A stretch of DNA of 64,000 nucleotides, taken from assembly GCA_963667455.2 (NCBI GenBank), contig CAXXFR010000002.1, positions 62,001 to 126,000 of the forward strand, in the 5' to 3' direction. Under the pieces are notes generated by a model. The model worked only from the letters and a program-made list of their open reading frames with translations, was not told the origin of the DNA and did no database searches. How positions within the stretch are numbered: position 1 is the first letter of the stretch; each line of letters begins with the position of its first letter. Below are positions 16,627-25,642 of this stretch, piece after piece. The DNA is from Bin55 sp963667455. Its GTDB lineage: Bacteria; Pseudomonadota; Gammaproteobacteria; Pseudomonadales; Azotimanducaceae. Position numbers and translations under genes: made by a program.

Positions 16627-19340
16627 TAGAGGGCGCGCGCTTCTTCGCGCGCTTCGTAGACTTCGATTCGATCCCCTTCTCGAACATCGTTGTAGTTGCG
16701 TACGCCAATACCGCACTCGAATCCGTTGCGAACTTCCAGCACATCATCCTTGAATCGTCGTAGAGACTCCAATTCGCCTTCGTAGATGACTGTGCTCTCT
16801 CGCAGCACCCGAATCTTCTTGTTGCGGAATATCGAACCTTCCACAACCATGCAGCCGGCAATGTTTCCAAAACGTGGAGAGTGGAAGACATCTCGAACTT
16901 CGGCAGTGCCGATGATCTCTTCCCGAACCAAGGGCACGAGCATGTCTTCCAGCATGCTCTTCATGTCGTCCAACAATTCGTAAATGATGCTGTAGTACCG
17001 AACTTCGACCGAGTTTTGCTCGACGAGACTCTTGGCTGCATTGTCGAGACGCACGTTGAAACCAAAGATCATGGCATCGTAGGCCAATGACATGTTGACA
17101 TCCGATTCGGTAATTCCGCCGACTCCCGATCCGAGAATCTGTACGGCAACTTCCTCGTTCCCCAATTCGTTGCAGGCCTGAGTGATCGCTTCCAACGATC
17201 CTCTTACATCGGTCTTCAGGACAATGTTGAGAATGCGTTTTTCGCCCTTGCCAAGATTCGCGAACATGTTCTCCATCCGCGGACCCTGGCGCATGAGCGA
17301 CTGCTTCTTCAGATTCCTGTCGGCACGCACACTCGCGACGTTGCGCGCTTGACGTTCATCCATGGCGACATTGAATTCATCGCCAGCCGAAGGTGCTCCG
17401 TTCAATCCGAGCATTTCAACAGGAATTGAAGGACTTGCCTCATTCACTACCACACCCTGATCGTTGAGCAGCGAACGAACCTTGCCAAAGCACTCGCCTG
17501 CCAGCACAACGTCGCCCCGTTTCAACGTGCCGTTCTGTACCAGGAGAGTTGCAACAGGACCACGACCTCGATCCAGCTTCGACTCGATAACGGTCCCTCG
17601 GGCGGTAGCCTCGGGATAGGCCTTGAATTCGTGCACTTCTGCCAATAGCGAGATCGCGTTCAAGAGTTCCTCGATTCCTTCTCCAGTCTCGGCGGAAACA
17701 TCGATGAACTGAGTATCGCCGCCCCACTCTTCTGGCATAACTCCGATGGCGTTCAGTTCGTTCCTGACTCGACTCGGTTCGACACCTGGCAGATCGATCT
17801 TGTTGACCGCGACGACGATGGGTACTTCGGCAGCCTTGGCGTGTTGCACGGCCTCCTCCGTTTGAGGCATCACACCATCGTCTGCGGCGCACACGAGCAC
17901 CGCAATGTCCGTTGCACCTGCACCACGAGCCCGCATCGCAGAAAAAGCCGCGTGGCCGGGCGTGTCGAGAAATGTGATCGATCCCTGAGGCGTCTCCAAG
18001 TGGTACGCGCCGATGTGCTGGGTCATGCCGCCCACTTCTTCGTTGACGACTCGTGTCTTGCGAATGCGGTCCAGTAGCGACGTCTTTCCGTGGTCTACAT
18101 GACCCATTACGACAACCACTGGTGATCGTCCGACAGGTTCTCCTTCAGTTTGATTGCCGGTGATTAACTCCTCTTCGATTCGGTCGGAGGAGACGATCTT
18201 GACACGGTGTCCCATCTCTTCGACGACCAGACTGGCCGTATCGGTGTCGATTGTCTGATTGATCGTTCGCATTTCGCCGAGGTTCATCAAGGTAGTAATG
18301 ACCTCGCCAGACTTCACCGACATCCTGCGGGCGAGTTCGCCGACGGTTATGGCATCTGAAAGCTCGACATCGCGAACTACCTGCTTCTCGGGCTTCGAGA
18401 ACTCTCCACCCTGCTTGGTAACCTCGAACTGCTGCTTCTGACTGCGTCTGCCGGAGCGACGGCGTTTGCCTTGCCTTCCGCCTCGAAAGTCGAGAGTTCC
18501 GCCAAGTCCCGCTCGACCACCGGTTTGCTTGCGAGGCTCGCGTCGCTTGCCGCCCTTTTCAACTTTGAGTGCATCAGCTTCGGCCCGAGCTGCGGCATCC
18601 GCAGCCTGCTTGCGCTTCTGTTCCTCTTCGTTCCGAACGCGTTCCGCTTCCTGTTCGCGTTCCAGACGCTCGCGTTCCGCTTGCTCAGCTCGCAACCGTT
18701 CGGCTTCCTGTCGTTGCCGCGACTCTTCGGCTCGTGTTTGATGCTGACGTCGAACTTCCTCTTCAGCTGCGACGCGCTTCGCCTCTTCCTGACGAATTCG
18801 TTCTTTCTCAAGATCGAGCTGTGACGGCTCGCCTTCGGTCCGATCTGGTTCAGCCGTCTTGGCTTCGAGATCGACGTCAACCGTCTCTTGCGCTTCAGCT
18901 TCTGCAGGCTTGGCGACCTGATCCGGAGTTGGTTCAGTGGGCTCGGGGGTTACGGTTGTTTGTCCACGCTTAACGATCCGACGTCGTTTGCGTTCAGTTA
19001 CCTTGACCGCACCGACCTGACGCTGCAGGCCAAGCGTTCCGGTTCGAGCGCGGGTCAACGTTCCAACTCCGCCTCCGGACACATCCCGCCGAGCCATTCC
19101 CGCGTCACTTCCCCCAACAGCACGTTCACCGCGACGCAGTACGGTTCCTCCAGCAGCCGTCGACCGGCTGGAATTGCCTTTCAAGTACTCGTTGAGTTGG
19201 CTAAGTTCGTCCGTGGACATCGAGTCCCCGGGCTCTTTCTGGGGTAGACCGGCAAGGGCGATGTTGTCCAGCAACAACTTGACATCGACATTCTGCCGTT
19301 GGGCAATGTCAGCGACAGTGTTGGGTGAATTGGTTGCCAT
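16626..19340 (-). CDS. infB: Translation initiation factor IF-2
   Basis: IF-2 is the GTPase that places initiator tRNA on the 30S subunit and joins the subunits. The 904 residues comprise an N-terminal IF2_N segment, a long charged linker rich in Glu, Arg, Gln and Ala (~150-270), a second IF2_N repeat, the G domain (GHVDHGKTSLLD, DTPGHAAF, NKIDLPG) and the C-terminal domains that bind fMet-tRNA. It is 48 bases from nusA in the rimP-nusA-infB operon. Confidence 0.97.
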   Translation of the reverse strand: MATNSPNTVADIAQRQNVDVKLLLDNIALAGLPQKEPGDSMSTDELSQLNEYLKGNSSRSTAAGGTVLRRGERAVGGSDAGMARRDVSGGGVGTLTRARTGTLGLQRQVGAVKVTERKRRRIVKRGQTTVTPEPTEPTPDQVAKPAEAEAQETVDVDLEAKTAEPDRTEGEPSQLDLEKERIRQEEAKRVAAEEEVRRQHQTRAEESRQRQEAERLRAEQAERERLEREQEAERVRNEEEQKRKQAADAAARAEADALKVEKGGKRREPRKQTGGRAGLGGTLDFRGGRQGKRRRSGRRSQKQQFEVTKQGGEFSKPEKQVVRDVELSDAITVGELARRMSVKSGEVITTLMNLGEMRTINQTIDTDTASLVVEEMGHRVKIVSSDRIEEELITGNQTEGEPVGRSPVVVVMGHVDHGKTSLLDRIRKTRVVNEEVGGMTQHIGAYHLETPQGSITFLDTPGHAAFSAMRARGAGATDIAVLVCAADDGVMPQTEEAVQHAKAAEVPIVVAVNKIDLPGVEPSRVRNELNAIGVMPEEWGGDTQFIDVSAETGEGIEELLNAISLLAEVHEFKAYPEATARGTVIESKLDRGRGPVATLLVQNGTLKRGDVVLAGECFGKVRSLLNDQGVVVNEASPSIPVEMLGLNGAPSAGDEFNVAMDERQARNVASVRADRNLKKQSLMRQGPRMENMFANLGKGEKRILNIVLKTDVRGSLEAITQACNELGNEEVAVQILGSGVGGITESDVNMSLAYDAMIFGFNVRLDNAAKSLVEQNSVEVRYYSIIYELLDDMKSMLEDMLVPLVREEIIGTAEVRDVFHSPRFGNIAGCMVVEGSIFRNKKIRVLRESTVIYEGELESLRRFKDDVLEVRNGFECGIGVRNYNDVREGDRIEVYEAREEARAL

Positions 19341-19388
19341 AGAGTCAGATCGTCGTTGCTGTTTCAGTCTTTACTTCTTACCGAGTTA

Positions 19389-20963
19389 TCAATCCGACGT
19401 TTCCAACATGGGTTGTCGCGCAGTCATAATCAGATTGCCTGCAGTGTCGGGATCGATTCCAATCTCCATATCCAGGATGTCGGGAACTGCGAGATCGGCA
19501 AGATCCGTTACCGTTCGGACTCCCTGTGAAGCAAGTCGCCAAGCCACAACATCCGTCATGCCTTCCAGGTTCAACAACTCAACGGAGGGAGCTTCTGATT
19601 GCGAGTCGATGTCTTCCTCGTCGGGATTTTCCGCTATCGCGGCCTCGGCTCGCTCCCGCAGGACTTGCACGATTTCCTCGGTGAAACCCTCAATTTCGAG
19701 CATTTCATTGATGTCCACGTAGGCCACTTCATCGAGAGTCGAGAAGTTCTCTTCCACCAGGACCTGCGCTAGATCTTCGTCGACCTCAAGCCGGTTCATG
19801 AACATCTCGATTAATTTCAGTTCCCGCTCTTCCTGTTCCTTGATGGCATCGTCGTAACGACGAACGTTGAGTCTCCAACCACTCAGTTCGCTTGCCAGAC
19901 GCACGTTTTCGCCATTCGATCCAATGGCAATGGCGTGGTGCTCCTCGCGTACCAAAACATCCATCGAGTGCAGGTCATCGTCACGCACGATCTGTTCGAT
20001 CACAACGGGACTCATGGAATTGGCTACCAGCTGAGCGGGATCGGAGTCCCACTGAACTACATCAATTCGTTCACTCGCCAACGCGTTCGAAACTGCCTGT
20101 ACGCGCGAACCTCTCATGCCGACACACGCACCAACAGCATCGATTCGACGGTCATTGGTCGTAACTGCGATCTTGGCACGCTGACCCGGAATCCGGGCCG
20201 CTCCCCGAATCTCGATCACCTCTTCAGCGATCTCGGGAACCTCGATCTTGAAAAGTTCGACCAGCATCTCGGTGCACGTCCGCGAGAGAATCAGCTGTGG
20301 ACCCTTGTTCTCCGGATCGATGCGCAAGAGATATGCCTTAACCCGTTCGTCCGTCTTGTAGGACTCGTGAGGAATGATGTGCTCGCGGTACAAGACTCCT
20401 TCGACGTTGTTGCCGAGGTCCAGGATCACGACGGATTCCCGCCCCGTTCGCTTAACAGTTCCCGATATCAGCTGTCCTACCTTGTTGCGGTACTCCGTAG
20501 CGACGCGATCCCTTTCCGCTTCTCGGACCTTCTGGAAGATCACCTGGCGTGCGATTTGAGCCATGATTCGCCCGAAGTCCACTGTAGGCCATGGCTCTTC
20601 CCATGTGTCGCCTAATCCCAGCGTCTCATCTTTTTCTTGCGCTTGTTCCAGGGTCAAATGAGCATCGGGATTGAAAATCTGCTGCTCCCAGCTCAAAGGC
20701 TCGTCGTTGTCCGTATTGACTGGTTGGACTTCGGTGTCCGTTTCCGAGAACATCTGGTCTGGATCGACCACAGTCCACACTCGAAATGTCTCGCATGTGT
20801 CTTCTTCCCAATTGATCGATACGCGAAACTCCGCGTTTTCTCGAACGCGCCGCTTGGTTGCTGTGGCCAACGCCGCCTCGATTGCCTCTAAGACGATGCT
20901 TTCCGAGATGCCCTTTTCGTTGGACACCGATTCGACAGCAATGCTGATTTCCTTGTAGTTCAT
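19389..20963 (-). CDS. nusA: Transcription termination/antitermination protein NusA
   Basis: NusA binds RNA polymerase and nascent RNA and sets pausing, termination and antitermination. The 524 residues show the N-terminal polymerase-binding domain, an S1 domain (LISGTVKRTGRESVVILDLG), two KH domains (VGACVGMRGSRVQAV, AIAIGSNGENVRLA) and two acidic C-terminal repeats. The rimP stop is 22 bases upstream. Confidence 0.97.
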   Translation of the reverse strand: MNYKEISIAVESVSNEKGISESIVLEAIEAALATATKRRVRENAEFRVSINWEEDTCETFRVWTVVDPDQMFSETDTEVQPVNTDNDEPLSWEQQIFNPDAHLTLEQAQEKDETLGLGDTWEEPWPTVDFGRIMAQIARQVIFQKVREAERDRVATEYRNKVGQLISGTVKRTGRESVVILDLGNNVEGVLYREHIIPHESYKTDERVKAYLLRIDPENKGPQLILSRTCTEMLVELFKIEVPEIAEEVIEIRGAARIPGQRAKIAVTTNDRRIDAVGACVGMRGSRVQAVSNALASERIDVVQWDSDPAQLVANSMSPVVIEQIVRDDDLHSMDVLVREEHHAIAIGSNGENVRLASELSGWRLNVRRYDDAIKEQEERELKLIEMFMNRLEVDEDLAQVLVEENFSTLDEVAYVDINEMLEIEGFTEEIVQVLRERAEAAIAENPDEEDIDSQSEAPSVELLNLEGMTDVVAWRLASQGVRTVTDLADLAVPDILDMEIGIDPDTAGNLIMTARQPMLETSD

Positions 20964-20985
20964 ATCTCTCTGAGATCTAGGACGT

Positions 20986-21459
20986 CTAGTTCAACGACGG
21001 TACGACTCGAGCCCGCCGCAGCTGCTCGAAGTCCACAGTGAATTCGCCATCGTCAAAGTCAATGCAGAAACTTTGTTCGTCGCTCGAGCGCAATCGCCCT
21101 CGCACATGGGACCGACCCAACTTCGGCCACGACAGGCGTACATCAATGACTTCACCGACATAGGCTTCAAATTGCTCGGGTTTGAACAACACTCGGTCCA
21201 GACCCGGCGACGACACTTCGATGGTCAGATTGCTCGGTAGCGCACGCTCGACATCCAAAATCGCCTGGATTTGATCGCTTACGCTCGCACAGTCGTCGAC
21301 TGTGATGCCATCGTTCGATTCGATGAACACGCACAGTCTCGCGCGATTGGCGCGCTGCATGTAGTCGATGCCCCAAATGGCGAAGCCCATGGCTTCCACC
21401 GTATCCGAGAGCATTTGCTCCAACTTGCTTGACTGTGTGTTCACTGCTTGCACTGGCAA
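20986..21459 (-). CDS. rimP: Ribosome maturation factor RimP
   Basis: RimP helps 30S assembly. The 157-residue protein has the family's GITVDDCASVSDQIQAILD and the signature LEVSSPGLDR-like block (IEVSSPGLDRVLF). The start is either TTG 21459 or an in-frame GTG at 21453 or 21444; no strong ribosome-binding site decides. It is the first protein gene after the tRNA-fMet gene, as in metY-rimP-nusA-infB. Confidence 0.94.
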   Translation of the reverse strand: MPVQAVNTQSSKLEQMLSDTVEAMGFAIWGIDYMQRANRARLCVFIESNDGITVDDCASVSDQIQAILDVERALPSNLTIEVSSPGLDRVLFKPEQFEAYVGEVIDVRLSWPKLGRSHVRGRLRSSDEQSFCIDFDDGEFTVDFEQLRRARVVPSLN

Positions 21460-21668
21460 ACCAACTCAATCGAGACCGTTCCTGCCTGAACAGGTCTTCA
21501 AACCAAGAGAGCAACGAACACGAATGAGCCGGCACGGTGCAGTCGGACTGCATCGTTCCAGCGATAGAAGGGAATCGTATCGGCCCTCACCCATCGTCCG
21601 ATGCGAGGGCAAACTCATGACGGTCTGTTAACTTATTCTTGCAATTGTCTGCAATTCGTTGACCATCG

Positions 21669-21744
21669 TGGTAGCGGGGGGAGGATTCGAACCTCCGACC
21701 TATGGGTTATGAGCCCATTGAGCTACCAACTGCTCCACCCCGCA
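21669..21744 (-). tRNA. tRNA-fMet (CAT), initiator
   Basis: A full 76-base cloverleaf including encoded CCA can be drawn. Anticodon loop is CTCATAA. Initiator features are present: three G-C pairs at the base of the anticodon stem (GGG/CCC), A11-T24 in the D stem, and no Watson-Crick pair at 1-72. Position 1 is T and 72 is T, whereas most bacterial initiators have C1 and A72. It lies upstream of rimP, the place of metY in other gammaproteobacteria. Confidence 0.95.
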
Positions 21745-21759
21745 TCAGCAACGGGCGCA

Positions 21760-21788
21760 ATTATAGAGATTTGAGGCCTACCAAGCAA
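21760..21788 (-). promoter_or_regulatory. Sigma-70 promoter for tRNA-fMet-rimP-nusA-infB, GC-rich discriminator
   Basis: On the minus strand TTGCTT (21788-21783) is followed after exactly 17 bases by a perfect TATAAT (21765-21760). TGCGCCCG comes next, a GC-rich discriminator typical of stable-RNA promoters under stringent control. It ends ~15 bases before the mature tRNA. Confidence 0.75.
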
Positions 21789-22021
21789 GCCGTACGGTGG
21801 GACATCTTTGGATTTGCTGAGAGGGTGAAATCCTGACGCTAAATTCAGCCCAAGACTGGTTCTCGACGGTCCTTAGACATCCTCAAGGGTTTGTGCTTGA
21901 TCGGGATCGTCCGGTAGCCACTTGAGTCTACTACGAAGCACGCTAGACTGCTCTTGGTGACTCATGGCTGAGCGAGACGGAGCACTCTACAATTCCTGCG
22001 CACAATCAAGTAGGAGCACCT

Positions 22022-22690
22022 ATGACAGCCGAATCCCAAAAAGCCCTCGAACAAGAAATGCGACGAATCTACAGAGAGGTAACCGCATATCGCAAACAGC
22101 ACGGCGGAACGCCTCGCGGAATGAATGTTCTATACAGCCCACCAATCTTGAGGCCAAAGCTTATGATCGTCTCCATCCAAGGAAGCGCTGGGGACCGCAA
22201 ACTGCCTCAGGAGAAGTGGCCTTGTAAGTTCTCCTACAGCGAACAGGTGCATCCCTTCGGCACATCTCTGTTCGGTGCTTTTGGACGAATAGGGCTAACC
22301 CATGTTCTCCTGTGTCATACCGTCGCGACAAACATCGCATTTCCACAAACTGATCTTGGATTCACAGAGTGGTTGAAGACGCCGGGGGCACCAGAGTGGC
22401 TCAGCAAGTCCGTGGGCTGGATTGAGGAATTCATTAAGCTGATGAGTCCGGCCGTCATTCTCACATACGGTAAACAGCCATTCTTGCACCTTATGGGACG
22501 CGAAAAGCGCACAAACCAGACTGTCGAGCAGACGAGCAAGGAAGGCATCCCACTGATCGGATGTAACTACCCCTTGTATAACAACCTTCCAGACGATAAA
22601 CACGACGATGCCATACGACGAGTCGAGAGGCTGATTAAGGACTCAACGACGACCTTTCCCGATGCATGTAACCCCAATCAACAGGAATAG
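22022..22690 (+). CDS. Hypothetical protein, uracil-DNA-glycosylase-like fold possible
   Basis: This 222-residue soluble protein is not one I recognise. Start ATG 22022 has AGGAG five bases upstream. Around residues 45-60 it has a beta strand plus loop (PKLMIVSIQGSAGDRKLP), then LTHVLLCHTVATN, and later AVILTYGKQPFLHLMG and GIPLIGCNYPLYNN. That spacing of strands and loops recalls the uracil-DNA-glycosylase superfamily, but no diagnostic catalytic motif is clear. It lies alone on the + strand between two minus-strand tRNA genes, in a place that in relatives holds only the tRNAs, so it is probably an insertion. Confidence 0.7.
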   Translation: MTAESQKALEQEMRRIYREVTAYRKQHGGTPRGMNVLYSPPILRPKLMIVSIQGSAGDRKLPQEKWPCKFSYSEQVHPFGTSLFGAFGRIGLTHVLLCHTVATNIAFPQTDLGFTEWLKTPGAPEWLSKSVGWIEEFIKLMSPAVILTYGKQPFLHLMGREKRTNQTVEQTSKEGIPLIGCNYPLYNNLPDDKHDDAIRRVERLIKDSTTTFPDACNPNQQE

Positions 22691-22897
22691 CGTAGAGTCA
22701 ATGTGACAGGTTTGGAACTTGTGCCACATCCCAGAAGGTATCGCTATTTGTTACTCGATAACCGCAAATCCCGTACTGAGGCGACTGCCAATAGTCGTCG
22801 TATTTTCTCTAACGTTCGCAACAAGTCAGAGCTTCAGTTAGAGTTCTGGGACAGCAGTCTAATCAACGTCTCGGCGATTTCGCCCAATTGGATGGTA

Positions 22898-22984
22898 TGG
22901 TGCCGAAGAGAGGACTCGAACCTCCACGGGCAAAAGCCCACTACCCCCTCAAGGTAGCGTGTCTACCAATTCCACCACTTCGGC
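22898..22984 (-). tRNA. tRNA-Leu (GAG)
   Basis: An 87-base class II tRNA with long variable arm and encoded CCA. Anticodon stem CTACC/GGTAG encloses loop TTGAGGG, giving anticodon GAG. It follows secG by ~30 bases on the same strand, the position of leuU in gammaproteobacteria. Confidence 0.95.
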
Positions 22985-23014
22985 AGTAGCTATAGCAACG
23001 AAATCAATCGAATA

Positions 23015-23497
23015 CTAAATGTCCGGGATCTCCGCGGAATCGTCCGAGTCGGTCGTTTCTGTTGCAGAATCAGGTGTTCCTTCTGTGCCTTCGGATTCGG
23101 TCGAATCGAACAACGGCATGTCATCTCCCTCAAGCGGAAGTCCGGTATCCAAGTCTTCGCTGGTCCCTTCGATAGACTCCGAGTCGGTTGGCAACTGATC
23201 GCCTTCGACATTCAGCGCTGGCACGTCTTCAATCTGATAGCCTGACAAACTCGCTGCACGTTCCTTGGCCGTATACGCCAATCCGAACGCGATCAGAAAA
23301 TAGCTGATTGCCAAAGTCGCAGTGAATTTGACCACGAACGAAGTGGCACCGGAGGATCCAAAAAGTGTGTTTGCGGCACCGCTTCCAAATGCCGCGCCGA
23401 TATCCGCTCCTTTGCTTTGCTGGATGAGCACTAGTGCGCCCAAACCAACGGACACCAGCACCAGCAGTATCAGAAGAACCGTCTCAAATAGATCCAT
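23015..23497 (-). CDS. secG: Preprotein translocase subunit SecG
   Basis: SecG is a small membrane subunit of the SecYEG channel. Two membrane segments are visible (~4-23 and ~52-72), with the conserved loop IQQSKGADIGAAFGSGAANT between them. The C-terminal tail of ~85 residues is very rich in Asp, Glu, Ser and Thr; this acidic extension is seen in several gammaproteobacteria. tpiA is three bases upstream and tRNA-Leu is downstream. Confidence 0.95.
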   Translation of the reverse strand: MDLFETVLLILLVLVSVGLGALVLIQQSKGADIGAAFGSGAANTLFGSSGATSFVVKFTATLAISYFLIAFGLAYTAKERAASLSGYQIEDVPALNVEGDQLPTDSESIEGTSEDLDTGLPLEGDDMPLFDSTESEGTEGTPDSATETTDSDDSAEIPDI

Positions 23498-23500
23498 CAG

Positions 23501-24268
23501 CTAACGACCTGCGACTGTTGCACAAATTTCATTGAATGATTGAACGTCAAGTGACGAGCCGCCCACAAGAAACCCATCAATGTTCTCTTGGGCAATCAAG
23601 TCGGCTGCGTTGTCTGGCTTGACGCTTCCTCCGTAGAGAATCCGCATTTGGCTGCCAGAGGCACCCAAAGCGTCGCAAATCATACTACGAAGATGATCGT
23701 GAATCTCCATGGCATCGCCTGGAGTGGCTACCACACCCGTTCCAATCGCCCACACCGGTTCATAGGCAAGGTCCGCATTGGAGAGTACCTTTGCGCCGCA
23801 GGTCTGCAAAACACTTTCGACTTGACCTGAGACAATTTCCTTCGCCAATCCTTCATTGCGTTGTTCCAATGTTTCACCAACACACAGTATCGGTGCAATT
23901 CCAACCTCGCAACAAGCCAACACCTTGGCGGCGACGTCCGCATCGGACTCGTGGAACAATGCTCGTCGCTCCGAGTGACCCACAATTGCGAACGAAGCTC
24001 CTGATTGCTGTGCCATTGTTGTAGAGACTTCGCCAGTGTAGGCACCAGATTGCTCGGCGTGAATGTTTTGAACTCCGACGATGAATGAACGCTTGGGGAG
24101 CGATTGCAGGAAGTGCACAAAGAGTGAAGGTGGAGCAATTCCGATGTCAATTCCCTCGAACGTTTCCATGTGCGATGCGAATTCCAGACACAGTTCAGGT
24201 GAACCATGCATCTTCCAATTCGCAAGCACGAGAGGCCTTCGCTCCTGAGTGGCTTCTTCATTTGACAA
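23501..24268 (-). CDS. tpiA: Triose-phosphate isomerase
   Basis: TpiA interconverts dihydroxyacetone phosphate and glyceraldehyde 3-phosphate. Catalytic residues are in ANWKMHG (Lys), IVGHSERR (His) and AYEPVWAIGTG (Glu), and the phosphate-binding YGGSVKPDN is present. I take TTG 24268 as start (255 residues, GAGG nine bases upstream, overlapping the glmM stop by 11 bases). A TTG at 24298 would add ten residues and overlap more. The order glmM-tpiA-secG is common in Pseudomonas relatives. Confidence 0.94.
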   Translation of the reverse strand: MSNEEATQERRPLVLANWKMHGSPELCLEFASHMETFEGIDIGIAPPSLFVHFLQSLPKRSFIVGVQNIHAEQSGAYTGEVSTTMAQQSGASFAIVGHSERRALFHESDADVAAKVLACCEVGIAPILCVGETLEQRNEGLAKEIVSGQVESVLQTCGAKVLSNADLAYEPVWAIGTGVVATPGDAMEIHDHLRSMICDALGASGSQMRILYGGSVKPDNAADLIAQENIDGFLVGGSSLDVQSFNEICATVAGR

Positions 24269-25631
24269 CGTTGACCGCCTCGGCACATCTGTGCGCAATA
24301 TCCGTAATTACCGCTTCGTCTTTCCCTTCAACCATAACGCGAACCACTGGTTCAGTCCCCGATGGACGCACGATGATTCGATTGCATTCTTGGATCTTTG
24401 GATCCAATGTCGCGACATGAGCGTGGATCGCCTTACACGCTAACGGCTTGTGTTGTTCCGGGATTTCAACGTTCACTAGGACTTGCGGATACAGCTGGAG
24501 TTCGTCGAAGACATCGCCAACTGTGCAATCCACTTCCTGGCAAGCAACTAGCACCTGTAGTGCAGTGATGATTCCGTCGCCAGTGTTCGTGTGCCGACTG
24601 CACACGATGTGACCTGAAGATTCTCCCCCGAGGAACCAATTCAGTTCAACCATCTTGGAGTACACGTATCGATCTCCGACTTCTGCTCGACAAAACTGTA
24701 TGCCCAATTCCTCGAGCGCAACTTCAAGACCCAGATTGGACATCACCGTTCCCACCACGCCGCCGATTTCCTCGTTGCGCTGTCGGCTCGACTTGGCTAA
24801 TGCATAAAGCAACTGGTCTCCGTGCAACAATCGTCCTTTCTTGTCGACCATGACAACGCGATCACCGTCTCCGTCGAATGCAATTCCGACATCGGCATCT
24901 AGTCGAACTACCTCAGACTGCAACCTTGCAGGTCTTGTCGAACCGCAATCCAAGTTGATGTTGCGACCGTCGGGCAGCGATCCGATGAGGTCTAGCTTTG
25001 CGCCAAATCTGGAGAAGACTTGAGGAGCGATCAAATGGTTCGCACCATTGGCACAGTCGAGTACAACATGCAATCCTCGAAGATCCAACCGCCCGTCTGT
25101 TGAAGCAACGCAGAAGTCAACATATCGTTCTCCAGCAGAACGACTGCTCAGCGATCTTCCCGGTCGCCCAGCTTTCGCAAGGTTGAACGGACGATGCATC
25201 AAATTTTCAATACACCATTCGCTCTCGTCCGACAGCTTCAATCCTTCGTCATCGAAGAACTTGATGCCGTTGTCGTGGAATGGATTGTGCGATGCACTGA
25301 TCGCGACACCAAGGCTGGCATCCGATTTCCGGGTCAGCGTTGCAATTGCTGGGGTCGGCATGACACCCAAGAGTTCCACGTCGCAACCCGAGCGAACAAA
25401 GCCCGTGTGCAAGAGCGCTTCCAACATCAAACCCGATGTCCGTGTGTCTCGGCCGATCAGGACCTTGCCGCAGCCTTGCTTCCGGACCGTTCCGCCTGCA
25501 ACCCAAGCGATCTTGAGACAGGACTCTGGAGTTATCGGAAACTGACCAACTCGGCCACGAATGCCGTCAGTGCCAAAGAGAAAATTCGATCTCTGACGAG
25601 AACCCTTGCTGGACTGCGATGGGCCGGACAC
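24258..25631 (-). CDS. glmM: Phosphoglucosamine mutase
   Basis: GlmM converts glucosamine 6-phosphate to glucosamine 1-phosphate for peptidoglycan and LPS precursors. The 457 residues show FGTDGIRG near the start, the phospho-serine loop ISASHNPFHDNG, the metal loop DGDGDR, and the C-terminal RPSGTEPVVRVMVE. Start GTG 25631. It follows ftsH by 11 bases; folP, normally between them, is absent. Confidence 0.96.
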   Translation of the reverse strand: MSGPSQSSKGSRQRSNFLFGTDGIRGRVGQFPITPESCLKIAWVAGGTVRKQGCGKVLIGRDTRTSGLMLEALLHTGFVRSGCDVELLGVMPTPAIATLTRKSDASLGVAISASHNPFHDNGIKFFDDEGLKLSDESEWCIENLMHRPFNLAKAGRPGRSLSSRSAGERYVDFCVASTDGRLDLRGLHVVLDCANGANHLIAPQVFSRFGAKLDLIGSLPDGRNINLDCGSTRPARLQSEVVRLDADVGIAFDGDGDRVVMVDKKGRLLHGDQLLYALAKSSRQRNEEIGGVVGTVMSNLGLEVALEELGIQFCRAEVGDRYVYSKMVELNWFLGGESSGHIVCSRHTNTGDGIITALQVLVACQEVDCTVGDVFDELQLYPQVLVNVEIPEQHKPLACKAIHAHVATLDPKIQECNRIIVRPSGTEPVVRVMVEGKDEAVITDIAHRCAEAVNVVK

Positions 25632-25642
25632 CCGTTAAGCCG

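Noticed and set aside
22703..22957. Plus-strand frame ending in CRREDSNLHG-like residues
   Set aside because: This is the well-known false frame produced by the antisense of a tRNA-Leu gene.
21669..22984. tRNA-bounded genomic island with an integrase
   Set aside because: Only one foreign-looking gene lies between the tRNAs; no integrase and no att-like repeat of either tRNA 3' end was found.
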